Assembly: GCA_002715965.1 (NCBI GenBank)
Contig: PBAL01000010.1
Span: forward strand, 58,886 to 122,885
Length of the DNA: 64,000 bases
Source: Verrucomicrobiales bacterium
Lineage (GTDB): Bacteria > Verrucomicrobiota > Verrucomicrobiia > Limisphaerales > JAYPXF01
Direction: 5' to 3'
A model generated the notes under the pieces. That model did no database searches, was not told where the DNA came from, and saw only the letters and a list, made by a program, of their open reading frames with translations. The position numbers and the translations under genes were made by a program. How positions within the stretch are numbered: position 1 is the stretch's first letter; each line of letters opens with the position of its first letter. Shown here piece after piece: positions 16,601 through 24,828 of this stretch.

Positions 16601-17130
16601 ACGAAGAAACACAGTTCAAGTTGATGGCCTTCCTCGACGGGGAACTCCCCAAGGATGAGGAAGCCGTGATCGCCGATCTCCTGAAGAGTGATCAGGAAGC
16701 CGCGGCGCTTCTGGAAGAACTGACCTGGGCCAAGCAGACCATCGCCGACAACGAAGCGGACATGGTCGTGCCGGAGACCCGCGAATTTTACTGGAGCAAG
16801 ATTTCCCGCGGCATAGAAGCCGCCGAGCGCGAGGCAGAACGCGATAGCCGACCCAGCGACAAATGGTGGTACAAGCTGCTGATTCCCGCGGGTGCATTTT
16901 CCGCGGTCATCATTGGTTTTGCCGTATTGACCCAACCGCCCGTCGAAGATGGAGTGTTGCCAACGACTCCCAAACCGGTTTCCGAAAACCCTGACGAGCC
17001 CGTTTACACCGAAGCGAGCACTTACGAATTCTACGCCGAGGAAGAAAACATGTCCGTCATCTGGGTGACCACCGACAACGCGGCCGAGTTCGAATCTCCA
17101 ACTCGCGATCCGCTCCTGGAAAATCAATAA
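16597..17130 (+). CDS. Membrane anti-sigma factor
   Basis: 177 residues. The N-terminal cytoplasmic part begins FKLMAFLDGELPKDEEAVIADLL, the helical pattern found at the start of many zinc-finger-type anti-sigma factors, but without the HxxxCxxC zinc ligands. One transmembrane helix follows (KLLIPAGAFSAVIIGFAVL, about residues 92-112), then an acidic, low-complexity periplasmic tail. It should hold the preceding sigma factor at the membrane until a periplasmic signal triggers release. The call rests on topology and on the four-base overlap with the sigma gene; sequence similarity alone is weak. Confidence 0.82.
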   Translation: MNEETQFKLMAFLDGELPKDEEAVIADLLKSDQEAAALLEELTWAKQTIADNEADMVVPETREFYWSKISRGIEAAEREAERDSRPSDKWWYKLLIPAGAFSAVIIGFAVLTQPPVEDGVLPTTPKPVSENPDEPVYTEASTYEFYAEEENMSVIWVTTDNAAEFESPTRDPLLENQ

Positions 17131-17131
17131 C

Positions 17132-17581
17132 GTGCGACACACCGTTGCCATAGCCCTTGTGGCAGTGCTTTTCATGGCGGGACTGATCGGTCCCGCCATT
17201 GCTGGCTCTGTGCCGGGGGAACTCAAAGGCAATGCCACCCTGATCTGGGGCTCCAAGACCGCACCGAAGAACAAGGATTTGAAGCCCGTCAGTCCGACAC
17301 TTGCAAAAAAACTCCGCAAGACGCTCAAGTGGGAGCACTACTACCAGATCAGTGAAAAAGATTTCGCGCTTTCCCAACTCAAGGCCAAACGTGTTGCCAT
17401 GAGCAAGAAGTGCGTGCTTGAGCTGCAGCAGCTCAAATCCAATGAGTTGCGCGTCAAGATGATCGGCCAGGGCAAGGTCGTCCTGAACAAGAAGCATCCC
17501 ATGAAGAACAAGGACGCCCTCGTTCTCGGTGGCCCGGACAAGGACAAGTCCGCTTGGTTCGTCGTCATTCAGTTCAACTGA
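17132..17581 (+). CDS. Secreted protein of unknown function in the sigma operon
   Basis: 149 residues from a GTG one base after the anti-sigma stop. The signal peptide (VAIALVAVLFMAGLIGPAIA) is followed by a basic domain rich in Lys: LKKTLKWEHYYQI-like text (KKLRKTLKWEHYYQISEKDF), then KCVLELQQLKSNELRVKMIG and GKVVLNKKH. The pattern suggests a small all-beta domain, but no family is recognised. Tight coupling to the sigma/anti-sigma pair suggests it is a regulon member or a periplasmic accessory of signal sensing. Confidence 0.75.
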   Translation: MRHTVAIALVAVLFMAGLIGPAIAGSVPGELKGNATLIWGSKTAPKNKDLKPVSPTLAKKLRKTLKWEHYYQISEKDFALSQLKAKRVAMSKKCVLELQQLKSNELRVKMIGQGKVVLNKKHPMKNKDALVLGGPDKDKSAWFVVIQFN

Positions 17582-17619
17582 ACTTTGCTTAATCCCCGGG
17601 CGTCCAACGCTCCATACCC

Positions 17620-18240
17620 ATGACTCCCAGAATCCTCTTCACCATCATTGCGTTCACCCTTCTCGCTCCAACCACCCAAGCCGCCAAAGCTGGCAAAGCG
17701 ACCAAGCTCTTCGACGGCAAGACGCTCAAGGGTTGGACCAATCCGTATGATTGGGGTGAAGCTTGGGTTGAGGACGGAGCCATCGCGCTGAAGGCCAACA
17801 AGAAATTCTTCCTCGCCACCGAAAAGAAGTATTCTGACTTCAAGCTGGAGGTCGAAGTCATGCTCCCTCCCGAAGGCAAGAGCAATTCCGGCATCATGTT
17901 CCGTTGCCACGTGCAGAAGAACAAGGTGTTCGGTTATCAGGCCGAATGCGATCCCACGGATCGAGCTTGGACCGGTGGACTCTACGACGAAGGCCGTCGC
18001 AAATGGCTGCATCCCCTCACCACCGAACGTGGAAAGAAGAAACTTGCCCAAGCACCGCTTGGCAAATGGATCAAGTACCGCATCGAATGCAAAGGCGATC
18101 ACCTGCAGATCTTCATAAACGGCAAGAAGACCACCGACTACCGGGATGACATGGACGCATCTGGATACATCGCCCTCCAGCACCACGGCGAAGACGGTCA
18201 GATCTATCGCTTCCGAAACATCCGCCTCACTCCCCTTTGA
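17620..18240 (+). CDS. DUF1080 (3-keto-disaccharide hydrolase) secreted protein, copy 1
   Basis: 206 residues: a signal peptide (ILFTIIAFTLLAPTTQA), then a single concanavalin-like jelly roll typical of PF06439: TKLFDGKTLKGWTN near the start, LEVEVMLPPEGKSNSGIMFR in the middle, WIKYRIECKGDHLQIFINGK and the closing IYRFRNIRLTPL. The Pfam family is named 3-keto-disaccharide hydrolase; the substrate here is unknown. It lies 38 bases after the sigma operon's third gene on the same strand and is probably read through from it, which would make it a direct ECF regulon member. It differs clearly from copies 2 (20.1 kb) and 3 (23.0 kb). Confidence 0.88.
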   Translation: MTPRILFTIIAFTLLAPTTQAAKAGKATKLFDGKTLKGWTNPYDWGEAWVEDGAIALKANKKFFLATEKKYSDFKLEVEVMLPPEGKSNSGIMFRCHVQKNKVFGYQAECDPTDRAWTGGLYDEGRRKWLHPLTTERGKKKLAQAPLGKWIKYRIECKGDHLQIFINGKKTTDYRDDMDASGYIALQHHGEDGQIYRFRNIRLTPL

Positions 18241-18277
18241 GCAACCGTAGCCAAGGGAGCTGCCAACACGACGGCGC

Positions 18278-18303
18278 AAAAAAAGACCGCCCATCAGGCG
18301 GTC
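18278..18303 (-). terminator. Intrinsic terminator of the 35-residue basic protein gene
   Basis: A 7-bp stem GACCGCC/GGCGGTC (18285-18291 and 18297-18303) has a 5-base loop and is followed on the minus strand by seven Ts (A-run 18278-18284). It lies 26 bases past the stop of the small minus-strand gene, and 40-60 bases past the convergent DUF1080 gene. Confidence 0.85.
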
Positions 18304-18329
18304 TCTCTTCAAAGCATTGTTGAATCAGA

Positions 18330-18437
18330 TTACTTCTTCGACGCTTTTGCCTTGGCTGCTTTTGCCTCGGCCTTCTTGCGTTTCAAGTAGTTGATACGAC
18401 GGCGTCGCTTTTCGACTTTGTTGTGTTGCTGGCCCAT
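18330..18437 (-). CDS. 35-residue, highly basic small protein
   Basis: An ATG-to-TAA frame of 35 codons reads MGQQHNKVEKRRRRINYLKR, then KKAEAKAAKAKASKK. More than 40% of residues are Lys or Arg, with no acidic or hydrophobic block, as in nucleic-acid or ribosome-associated tails. It has its own strong intrinsic terminator on the same strand, which argues that it is transcribed in its own right. It is divergent from the lipoprotein gene at 18485, with only 47 bases between start codons. A ribosomal-protein-like or nucleoid-associated role is inference from composition. No family name is offered. Confidence 0.75.
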   Translation of the reverse strand: MGQQHNKVEKRRRRINYLKRKKAEAKAAKAKASKK

Positions 18438-18484
18438 GATTTTTCTGTGCTGTTTCTGTTGTTTCGAACAAATTGGCCGGGAAT

Positions 18485-19009
18485 ATGAAGAGTCACTCCT
18501 CACGGATCAACCTCAATCTGTTACTCATTGCGATCTTGTTTGGCGCGGGTTGTCAAACTTCCAAGCGTGTGAAAGCCGAAGATGCGACACACATCTTCAT
18601 CTTCATGGAGACCCATTCCGGCCTTGGTGAGATGGCACGCAAGGTGGATATCGACGGACCCAATGGTGGCACCATGTACATTGGTGCTTCACCTGTTCTG
18701 AACGACGTTCACATTGAAGAAGCCAGTGCACACGATGCAGCGGATGGAAGTGTTGCCATCCAGCTTCAACTCAACCGCCAGGGAAAACGCATCCTTGAAA
18801 ACATGTCCGGCGCCTATCGCGGCAAGCGACTCGCCGTGAGTGCGAGCTTTCCTGAACTTCGCTGGCTGTGCTGCGTTCGGATGGACAAGCTCATGAGCGA
18901 TGGACATCTCACCTTTTTTCCCAATGCCTCACCGGAAGAGTGCGATCGAATTGCCAAGGGCATGAACCTCGTGATCGCAGAATTGAACAGCAAGCACCGA
19001 TACAAATGA
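18485..19009 (+). CDS. Lipoprotein with SecD P1-head-like domain
   Basis: 174 residues. A lipoprotein signal ends in LFGAGC (Cys23 lipidated). The mature part runs TMYIGASPVLNDVHIEEASA, then VAIQLQLNRQGKRILENMSG, then GKRLAVSASFPE and GHLTFFPNASPEECDRIAKG. The pattern of a residue pair of beta strands, a helix reading LNRQGKRILENM, and a K-R-L-A-V strand is close to the first periplasmic head domain of SecD/SecDF, here without membrane helices. That resemblance is my reading and needs profile confirmation. Its stop codon overlaps the start of the M23 peptidase gene (ATGA), so the two are translated together in the envelope. Confidence 0.7.
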   Translation: MKSHSSRINLNLLLIAILFGAGCQTSKRVKAEDATHIFIFMETHSGLGEMARKVDIDGPNGGTMYIGASPVLNDVHIEEASAHDAADGSVAIQLQLNRQGKRILENMSGAYRGKRLAVSASFPELRWLCCVRMDKLMSDGHLTFFPNASPEECDRIAKGMNLVIAELNSKHRYK

Positions 19010-20004
19010 TGCGGGTCGCGATCGCAATGTTCATGCTCTCAGGCGGGCTTGTCTCCGCGCAGCAATTCTATCTTCCGACCGAAAACACGTCTCTCTTTCT
19101 CGCGGGCAATGAAACCCGCTTCTACGCACCAACGCCCGGCAAAGACTGGGTCAGCGGCAGCTACGGCTGCGTGCGAACCGGCGGTGCGCAATTCCACGAA
19201 GGCATCGACATCCTGCGCGTGAACACCGATCGACGCGGTGAACCAACCGACGAAGTGATCGCTGCGGCCGATGGAATCGTCTCCTACGCGAACCACGCTT
19301 CCGGCGCTTCGCTCTACGGCAAGTACGTCATCCTCAAACACCGCATCGAAGGCATTCCCGTCTTCACACTCTATGCACACCTCAGCCTGATCGAGAGCGG
19401 TATCCGATCCGGAGCACAGGTTCGCGCGGGCGCCAAGCTGGGCGTGATGGGACGAACCGCCAACACGCGTTCAAGAATCGGACGTGACCGCGCACATCTC
19501 CACTTTGAGATCGCCTTTCGTGCGAACGAGCGCTTCAGCGGCTGGTACCAAGAACAATACCAAGGGAAGAACGATCACGGTAACTGGCATGGCTGGAACT
19601 TCCTCGGCCTCGATCCTACGGACATTCTCCGGCGTCAGGTCAATGAGGCGCAGTTCAGCCTGCTCAACTTCATTCGTCACCAGAAAGAGATGTTTCGGGT
19701 GCTCGTACCCAAGACCGGGTTCTCCTATGAACGCGAATATCGTCCGCTCATGCGTCGCAACGCCACGGCTGAACGCGCCGGCATCGACGGATATGAATTG
19801 GTCATCAACTTCGCCGGAATCCCATGCCAGCTCATCCCCCGCTCCAAGACCGAGATACCGTTTGAAAAGAGCTACTCCATCATCCGCGTCGTGGAAGAGG
19901 AGGCCTTGTCCAAACGATGCCGCAAGCTGATCACCAAGGAACGCGGCAAGTGGCGGCTTACCAGAAAGGGCGTCGAGTTCCTCGACTTGATCACCTACCG
20001 CTGA
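19006..20004 (+). CDS. M23 (LytM-type) metallopeptidase, secreted
   Basis: 332 residues, with a signal peptide (VAIAMFMLSGGLVSAQQ). The zinc ligands of the M23 fold are all present: the HxxxD motif in FHEGIDIL, the YAHL strand, and HLHFEI as the HxH motif. This indicates an active peptidoglycan or glycyl endopeptidase rather than a degenerate EnvC-type activator. A long C-terminal region (from about residue 200) has no recognised domain. The start is the first of two ATGs at 19006 and 19009, overlapping the lipoprotein stop. It should act on the cell wall in the periplasm, perhaps localised by the lipoprotein. Confidence 0.88.
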   Translation: MMRVAIAMFMLSGGLVSAQQFYLPTENTSLFLAGNETRFYAPTPGKDWVSGSYGCVRTGGAQFHEGIDILRVNTDRRGEPTDEVIAAADGIVSYANHASGASLYGKYVILKHRIEGIPVFTLYAHLSLIESGIRSGAQVRAGAKLGVMGRTANTRSRIGRDRAHLHFEIAFRANERFSGWYQEQYQGKNDHGNWHGWNFLGLDPTDILRRQVNEAQFSLLNFIRHQKEMFRVLVPKTGFSYEREYRPLMRRNATAERAGIDGYELVINFAGIPCQLIPRSKTEIPFEKSYSIIRVVEEEALSKRCRKLITKERGKWRLTRKGVEFLDLITYR

Positions 20005-20079
20005 CGCAGCGACGTCATTCGGTCTCGGGGATTGAAGATTATGTTTTCGTCCCTGGCCAATTCCGTTTATCCCGGCGGG

Positions 20080-20820
20080 ATGAAATGTCTCCAATTCCTC
20101 ACGCTTCTCGCCGTCTGCAATACACTTCCGGCCGCGACTGAAATTCCCACCTTCAAATCCCTGTTCAACGGCAAGGACCTCACCGGATGGGTTGACGTAA
20201 ATACCAGCAAGGACACCTGGTTCGTGCGTGATGGTCTGCTGATCTGCACGGGCCATCCGATCGGCGTGATGCGTTCGGAGAAGCAATACGAGAATTTCAT
20301 CCTCCACATCGAATGGCGCCACATGGAACCGGGCGGCAACTCAGGCGTGTTCGCCTGGAGCGAAGGCAAGGCCGCTCCTGGCAAACGATTGCCGAAGGGG
20401 ATGGAGATCCAGATGCTCGAACTCCAATGGCCCTTCCTGAATCGCGAGCGGGACGGCTCACCCCGGCCCATCGCCTACGTTCACGGCGAGCTCTTCGGCG
20501 CCAATGGACTGACCACCGTGCCCGACAACCCACGCGGACGTCGCAGCAAGTCGATTGAGAATCGCTGCAAGCCGAAGGGAGAGTGGAATTACTATGACGT
20601 CGTATGTGTCGACGGCGTGGTGAAGCTCTCAGTCAACGGGAAATTCGTGAACGGAGTCAGCAAGGCTTCGGTGAAGAAGGGATACCTTTGCCTGGAATCT
20701 GAAGGTGCAGAGATTCACTTCCGCAACATCCAGATCATGGAACTTCCACCTGGAGTGACGACGAAGGAACAGACGGCTCCGTCGGTTGAAGAGAAGGCCG
20801 GATCATCCAAGAAGGAATAG
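20080..20820 (+). CDS. DUF1080 secreted protein, copy 2
   Basis: 246 residues from [19 protein letters not shown] (signal peptide). PF06439 landmarks are [28 protein letters not shown], the [19 protein letters not shown] strand, [20 protein letters not shown] and [11 protein letters not shown]. It ends with a short charged tail. It belongs to the subgroup found with sugar oxidoreductases in Planctomycetes and Verrucomicrobia. It lies 75 bases after the M23 gene and is possibly in the same transcript. Two further ATGs 16 residues upstream could extend it, but they would bury the signal peptide. Confidence 0.87.
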   Translation: MKCLQFLTLLAVCNTLPAATEIPTFKSLFNGKDLTGWVDVNTSKDTWFVRDGLLICTGHPIGVMRSEKQYENFILHIEWRHMEPGGNSGVFAWSEGKAAPGKRLPKGMEIQMLELQWPFLNRERDGSPRPIAYVHGELFGANGLTTVPDNPRGRRSKSIENRCKPKGEWNYYDVVCVDGVVKLSVNGKFVNGVSKASVKKGYLCLESEGAEIHFRNIQIMELPPGVTTKEQTAPSVEEKAGSSKKE

Positions 20821-21122
20821 TATATGCGCGGGTCTCCTTACCCGAGCATCCCCATGACCGCAGGTCCCCGGAATGTAGCAGGGAGAACTACGGTCCGACG
20901 AGTGAAACGGTCGGGAGGCCGTTCCGCAGCGCGCGATCACTTGTTCGATCACCGGGCATCCGATCGCGAACATCGTTGATCACGGCTGGCGGATTGGGAC
21001 ATCCGCGATACGGCAGGCTTGGAAGCCTGCTCTACCTCGCTGCCGCCATTCACTACGCTTCTCTGGCCGAAGTGACTCCTTAACCAAGCGCTAGTCGGCT
21101 ACGAGACCCGTTTATCCTTCGT
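20821..21122. other. Gap with a GCAGGCTT hairpin and no gene
   Basis: 302 bases between two convergent genes. A perfect 8-bp hairpin, GCAGGCTT/AAGCCTGC (21013-21030, 2-base loop), followed by CTAC belongs to the dispersed hairpin group described elsewhere. A copy of the CGAGACCCGT motif lies near 21102. No open frame with coding character was seen. Confidence 0.6.
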
Positions 21123-22454
21123 TCAGTTCCCGATGCAGTACAAGAACCGGCGCGTCCGAAGATACAACTTCTCTTCGGAGACCGCAGGACTTGCCATGAT
21201 CTGCTCCTTCATGTCGATCGTGCCGACGTGCCTGAATTTTCTGCCAGCCGCGAGCACATGGACTTTGCCCTCATTGTTGGGGACATAAATGTGTCCACCT
21301 GCAAGGACGGGCGACGAATAGGCCATAGCGCCGCGTCCGGGAACAATTCGGGATTGGTAGATCGATTTGCCAGTCTTCGCTTCAAACGCACTGACCAATC
21401 CACGCTCATTGCACACGTAGAGAATGCCTTCATGAATGAGCGGCGTGGGAATATAGGAACCCTGTCTTCCACTCCACCAGCGCATGCCTTTGGGAAGTTT
21501 GCTGTCGCCAGGAGTCGGGGTGATGTCGCCCTCGGCTCCGAGATCGACAGCGTGCAGGGAACGGCCACCATGCGCCGCGGTAATAAACACCAGGCCGTCC
21601 GAAACCAACGGGCGCGGAACCGGAATGTCGCCCCGGCCCTCAAAGGTCCAGATCACCCTGCCGGTCTTCAGATCGTAAGCGCCTGCGTTTTTATAGCCGT
21701 TGCAGAGAATCAAGTCGCGGCCGTCATGTGTCGCAACGCTTGGCGTCGCCCAGGTCGCCGTGCCGCGTCGCGCGAACCGAAGACGGTCCTTGCCGTTTTC
21801 CACGTTGAGTACAAGCACGTAACCGTTCCTCGGATTGTCGCACTGTAGAATGACCTCGCCGCGGTGAATGATCGGCGAACTGGAATAACCCCAGTCCAGC
21901 TTCTGGTTGTTTGATGGCGCTCCGATCAATGCGCCCAGATCCTTCTTCCACTTGAGCTTTCCTTCCAGCGTGTAGCAGTAAATGCCCTGCGATCCAAACA
22001 TTGCGACTACGTTCGTTCCATCGGTCACTGGCGTGGGATTCGCATAGGTGGATTCCGAGTGTCGGCCCTGCCGGGGTTTGCCGCGGAAAGACACCTTCTC
22101 CCACAAACGCTTGCCGGAATTCTTGTCCAGGCAGATCAGCTTCCATTCCTGCTCGTCCTTCTCGCGCAGGATCCGATAACCCCAGGTGGGATCATGTTTG
22201 AACTCCGGATTGGGATCTGTGCCGACTGCCGTGGTCATGAAGACCTGGTCTCCCCAGATGATAGGCGAAGAGATGGACAGGCCCTCGATCTCAACCTTCC
22301 AACTGATGTTCTCACCGGACTTGATGTTCCAGGTGGTCGGCGGAGATCCGGTGCCGATCCCGTGGCCGTCGACACCGCGGAACGAGGGCCAATTGTCACC
22401 TCGCGCGCAAAGGGCCAGCAGGGCAGTCAGGGAGATCAATCGTGGGGTGTTCAT
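21123..22454 (-). CDS. Secreted PQQ-type beta-propeller protein
   Basis: 443 residues: a signal peptide (MNTPRLISLTALLALCARG), then a start typical of the family (NWPSFRGVDGHGIGTG) and a run of blade repeats such as WKVEIEGLSISSPIIWGDQVF, SKRLWEK-type strands, VLNVENGKDRLRFA, AYDLKTGRVIWTFEG and SAFEAKTGKSIYQSR. The fold is the eight-bladed pyrrolo-quinoline-quinone-like propeller. Most such proteins in this phylum lack the dehydrogenase active site and are of unknown function. No such site is seen here. It is transcribed away from the small membrane protein at 22589. An upstream TTG/ATG extension to 22559 has no signal peptide. Confidence 0.88.
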   Translation of the reverse strand: MNTPRLISLTALLALCARGDNWPSFRGVDGHGIGTGSPPTTWNIKSGENISWKVEIEGLSISSPIIWGDQVFMTTAVGTDPNPEFKHDPTWGYRILREKDEQEWKLICLDKNSGKRLWEKVSFRGKPRQGRHSESTYANPTPVTDGTNVVAMFGSQGIYCYTLEGKLKWKKDLGALIGAPSNNQKLDWGYSSSPIIHRGEVILQCDNPRNGYVLVLNVENGKDRLRFARRGTATWATPSVATHDGRDLILCNGYKNAGAYDLKTGRVIWTFEGRGDIPVPRPLVSDGLVFITAAHGGRSLHAVDLGAEGDITPTPGDSKLPKGMRWWSGRQGSYIPTPLIHEGILYVCNERGLVSAFEAKTGKSIYQSRIVPGRGAMAYSSPVLAGGHIYVPNNEGKVHVLAAGRKFRHVGTIDMKEQIMASPAVSEEKLYLRTRRFLYCIGN

Positions 22455-22588
22455 GGTGGAACTATTTGTACCCTCGCTCCGCCCGAGTTCAATCAATATC
22501 CCCTGCGAAGAATCTCCCAAATGTGAAACAAAACTTTGCGGTCGATGTCCACCATCCACGGTGGGACACGCCGGATCATCCGGAAAGC

Positions 22589-22864
22589 ATGAATCCGACA
22601 GAAAGTGAAAACGAGACGTCGTCGCACGGAGATCAGGGACAACCGGCCAGCCGGCGGACGATCTACATGGCGGTTGCGATTGTAGTCGTAGTGCTCATAG
22701 CCCAGGTGGTTCATCTAGTCGGCATGTTTCACAACCCCCGTCCGGGTGCGGGGGTGGAATCATTCGGAGATTGGTCCGCCAAAGATCGGCGCCACTCGAA
22801 AAGCGAACTCGCTGTCTATGAAGATGCGCCGATCCGCGACTCAAGGGATCTGCGGAATCGCTGA
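22589..22864 (+). CDS. Small single-pass membrane protein
   Basis: 91 residues from an ATG preceded by GGAAAG at a suitable distance. There is a polar N-terminal 30 residues, one strong transmembrane helix (TIYMAVAIVVVVLIAQVVHL), then a charged tail. No family is recognised. The reading frame upstream lacks any coding character. It lies between the divergent PQQ propeller and the DUF1080-ThuA pair. Confidence 0.5.
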   Translation: MNPTESENETSSHGDQGQPASRRTIYMAVAIVVVVLIAQVVHLVGMFHNPRPGAGVESFGDWSAKDRRHSKSELAVYEDAPIRDSRDLRNR

Positions 22865-22997
22865 TCAAGTATGTGAACCAGGTCATCCGGGAGATCGACG
22901 AACCTCCGGTTATGCTATAATCCCTCGAATGAACCAAACCGTTGCGCAAAGCGCCCCAGTGAATTACACAGGCTCCCGCTCGTCGATTATTACCAAT

Positions 22998-23747
22998 ATG
23001 AAAAAGCATTTCGCAATCATCGCATGTTTCCTCGCAGCAGCGCTCACCTTCAACGCGTCCGCCGGTGAACGGGGATTCAAGAAGATCTTTAATGGCCGCA
23101 ACCTGGACGGCTGGCGGGGCAATCCTGAATTGTGGTCGGTGGAGGACGACGCCATCACGGGCACGACCACGGCCGAAAACAAGATCAAGCACAACACTTT
23201 CCTCGTGTGGGACGCCGGCAAGCTCAAGAACTTCGAGCTGCGCCTGCAATACAAGATTGGCAAGGTCGGCAACTCCGGCATTCAGTATCGCGCGGCCGAA
23301 TTGAGCCAGGGCGATTTCGGACCAATCGTCGGCGGTTACCAGGCGGATTTCGAGGCGGGCAAGAAGTACTCCGGAATTCTCTATGAAGAAAGGGGGCGCG
23401 GCATCCTCGCTCTCCGCGGTGAGAAGGTTGTCATCAAGGGAGTGAAGGAAGTCGAGATCAAGCGCAAAGGCAAGACGATCAAGCGCAAGCAGCCGGACAA
23501 GGAAGTCACCGGCAGTGTCGGCAAATCTGAAGACATCCAGGCCAAGATCAAGGCCGAGGACTGGAACGACTACCGCATCGTCGCCAAGGGCAATCATCTC
23601 CAGCACTTCATCAATGGCGTCAAGACCGTCGAGGTTACCGACAACGATGAAGCCAATGCGGCCAAGCAGGGCATTCTCGCTTTCCAGATTCACGTCGGGC
23701 CGCCGATGAAGGTTCAGTTCCGCAACGTCCGCGTCAAGAACCTGTAA
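22998..23747 (+). CDS. DUF1080 secreted protein, copy 3
   Basis: 249 residues from MKKHFAIIACFLAAALTFNA (signal peptide). PF06439 landmarks are FKKIFNGRNLDGWRG, LWSVEDDAITGTTT, FELRLQYKIGKVGNSGIQYR and WNDYRIVAKGNHLQHFINGV, with closing VQFRNVRVKNL. A Lys-rich loop (KEVEIKRKGKTIKRKQPDKE) is unusual for the family. It is eight bases upstream of the ThuA-like gene, so the two form an operon. DUF1080-ThuA pairs are common in Planctomycetes and Verrucomicrobia. Confidence 0.9.
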   Translation: MKKHFAIIACFLAAALTFNASAGERGFKKIFNGRNLDGWRGNPELWSVEDDAITGTTTAENKIKHNTFLVWDAGKLKNFELRLQYKIGKVGNSGIQYRAAELSQGDFGPIVGGYQADFEAGKKYSGILYEERGRGILALRGEKVVIKGVKEVEIKRKGKTIKRKQPDKEVTGSVGKSEDIQAKIKAEDWNDYRIVAKGNHLQHFINGVKTVEVTDNDEANAAKQGILAFQIHVGPPMKVQFRNVRVKNL

Positions 23748-23755
23748 GTCGAACC

Positions 23756-24670
23756 ATGAAGAAGCTGCTCATTCTTTTCACGCTGTCGCTCATTCTCAGC
23801 GCCTCAGCCGAGGACAAGAAACTTGTCATCATCGCCGGCAACCGAAGCCATCCGCCCTTGATGCATGAGTTCCGCGCCGGGTGCATCATCCTCGAGCGAT
23901 GCCTTCAAAGCGTGAAGGGTTTGACGGTTGAGCTGCACACCAACAACTGGGTCAGCAACGAAGCCACGCTGGAAGACGCCGACGCAATCTTCATCTTTTC
24001 CGACGGCAAGAAGCGTCATCCCGCCGTGCAGGGTGATAATCTGAAGACGCTCGAACGCTTGATCAAAAAAGGCGTGTCGCTCGGCTGCGCGCATTACGGC
24101 GTCGAGGTCGTTCCCGAGCAGGCGGGCAAGCAGTTCAAGGCGTGGATCGGCGGTCATTACGAACACGAGTTCTCCGTGAACCCGATGTGGGAGCCGAACT
24201 TCAACAAGCTGCCCAGGCATCCGATCACCAAGGGCGTAAAGCCCTTCACCGCGCGGGACGAGTGGTACTTCAACATGCGATTCCGAGCGGGAATGAAAGG
24301 CGTCACGCCGATCCTCGTGGCCAAGCCTTCCGACGATGTCCGCGACGGTCCGTATGTCTACCCAAAGGGACCATACCCGCACATCGTGGCCGCCAGCGGA
24401 CGCGAGGAGATCATGATGTGGGTCGTGGAACGCAAGGCCGGCGGACGCGGCCTGGGCTTCACCGGTGGACACAATCATCTCAACTGGGGCAATCCGAACT
24501 ACCGCAAGGTGGTCCTGAACGGATTGGTCTGGCTGGCCGGCGTCGATGTTCCCAATGGCGGAGTGAAATCCAGCGTCAAGGAAGCCGAGCTCTATCAGAA
24601 CCTCGACGAGAAGAAGGGGCTCGCCGAAGTGCTGCGCAAATGGCGCGAGAGCCGGAAGAAAAAGCGCTGA
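23756..24670 (+). CDS. Secreted ThuA-like (glutamine-amidotransferase-fold) protein
   Basis: 304 residues, with signal peptide MKKLLILFTLSLILSASAE. The mature part has the ThuA pattern: LVIIAGNRSHPPLMHEF, IFIFSDGKKRHPAVQGDN, the region corresponding to the nucleophile elbow GVSLGCAHYGVEV (Cys present), HYEHEFSVNPMW, then the closing GLGFTGGHNHLNWGNPNYRK. ThuA proteins are linked to trehalose and keto-sugar metabolism. In the operon with DUF1080 copy 3 it probably acts on 3-keto glycosides or derived sugars in the periplasm; that function is inference. Confidence 0.88.
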   Translation: MKKLLILFTLSLILSASAEDKKLVIIAGNRSHPPLMHEFRAGCIILERCLQSVKGLTVELHTNNWVSNEATLEDADAIFIFSDGKKRHPAVQGDNLKTLERLIKKGVSLGCAHYGVEVVPEQAGKQFKAWIGGHYEHEFSVNPMWEPNFNKLPRHPITKGVKPFTARDEWYFNMRFRAGMKGVTPILVAKPSDDVRDGPYVYPKGPYPHIVAASGREEIMMWVVERKAGGRGLGFTGGHNHLNWGNPNYRKVVLNGLVWLAGVDVPNGGVKSSVKEAELYQNLDEKKGLAEVLRKWRESRKKKR

Positions 24671-24828
24671 GCTCGATCTGTTTCGATTTGTATTCGCAAC
24701 AAACTGCGCCGTGAGTATGGCAGCAGATTCCAGTTCGCCGGGCCTTGACGGAGGACCTTTTTTTCCCAACTCTGTGCGCTCTTTTGCCCCGGTCCATTGC
24801 TGGAGCAGCGAGATTTAACGAATCAGAT

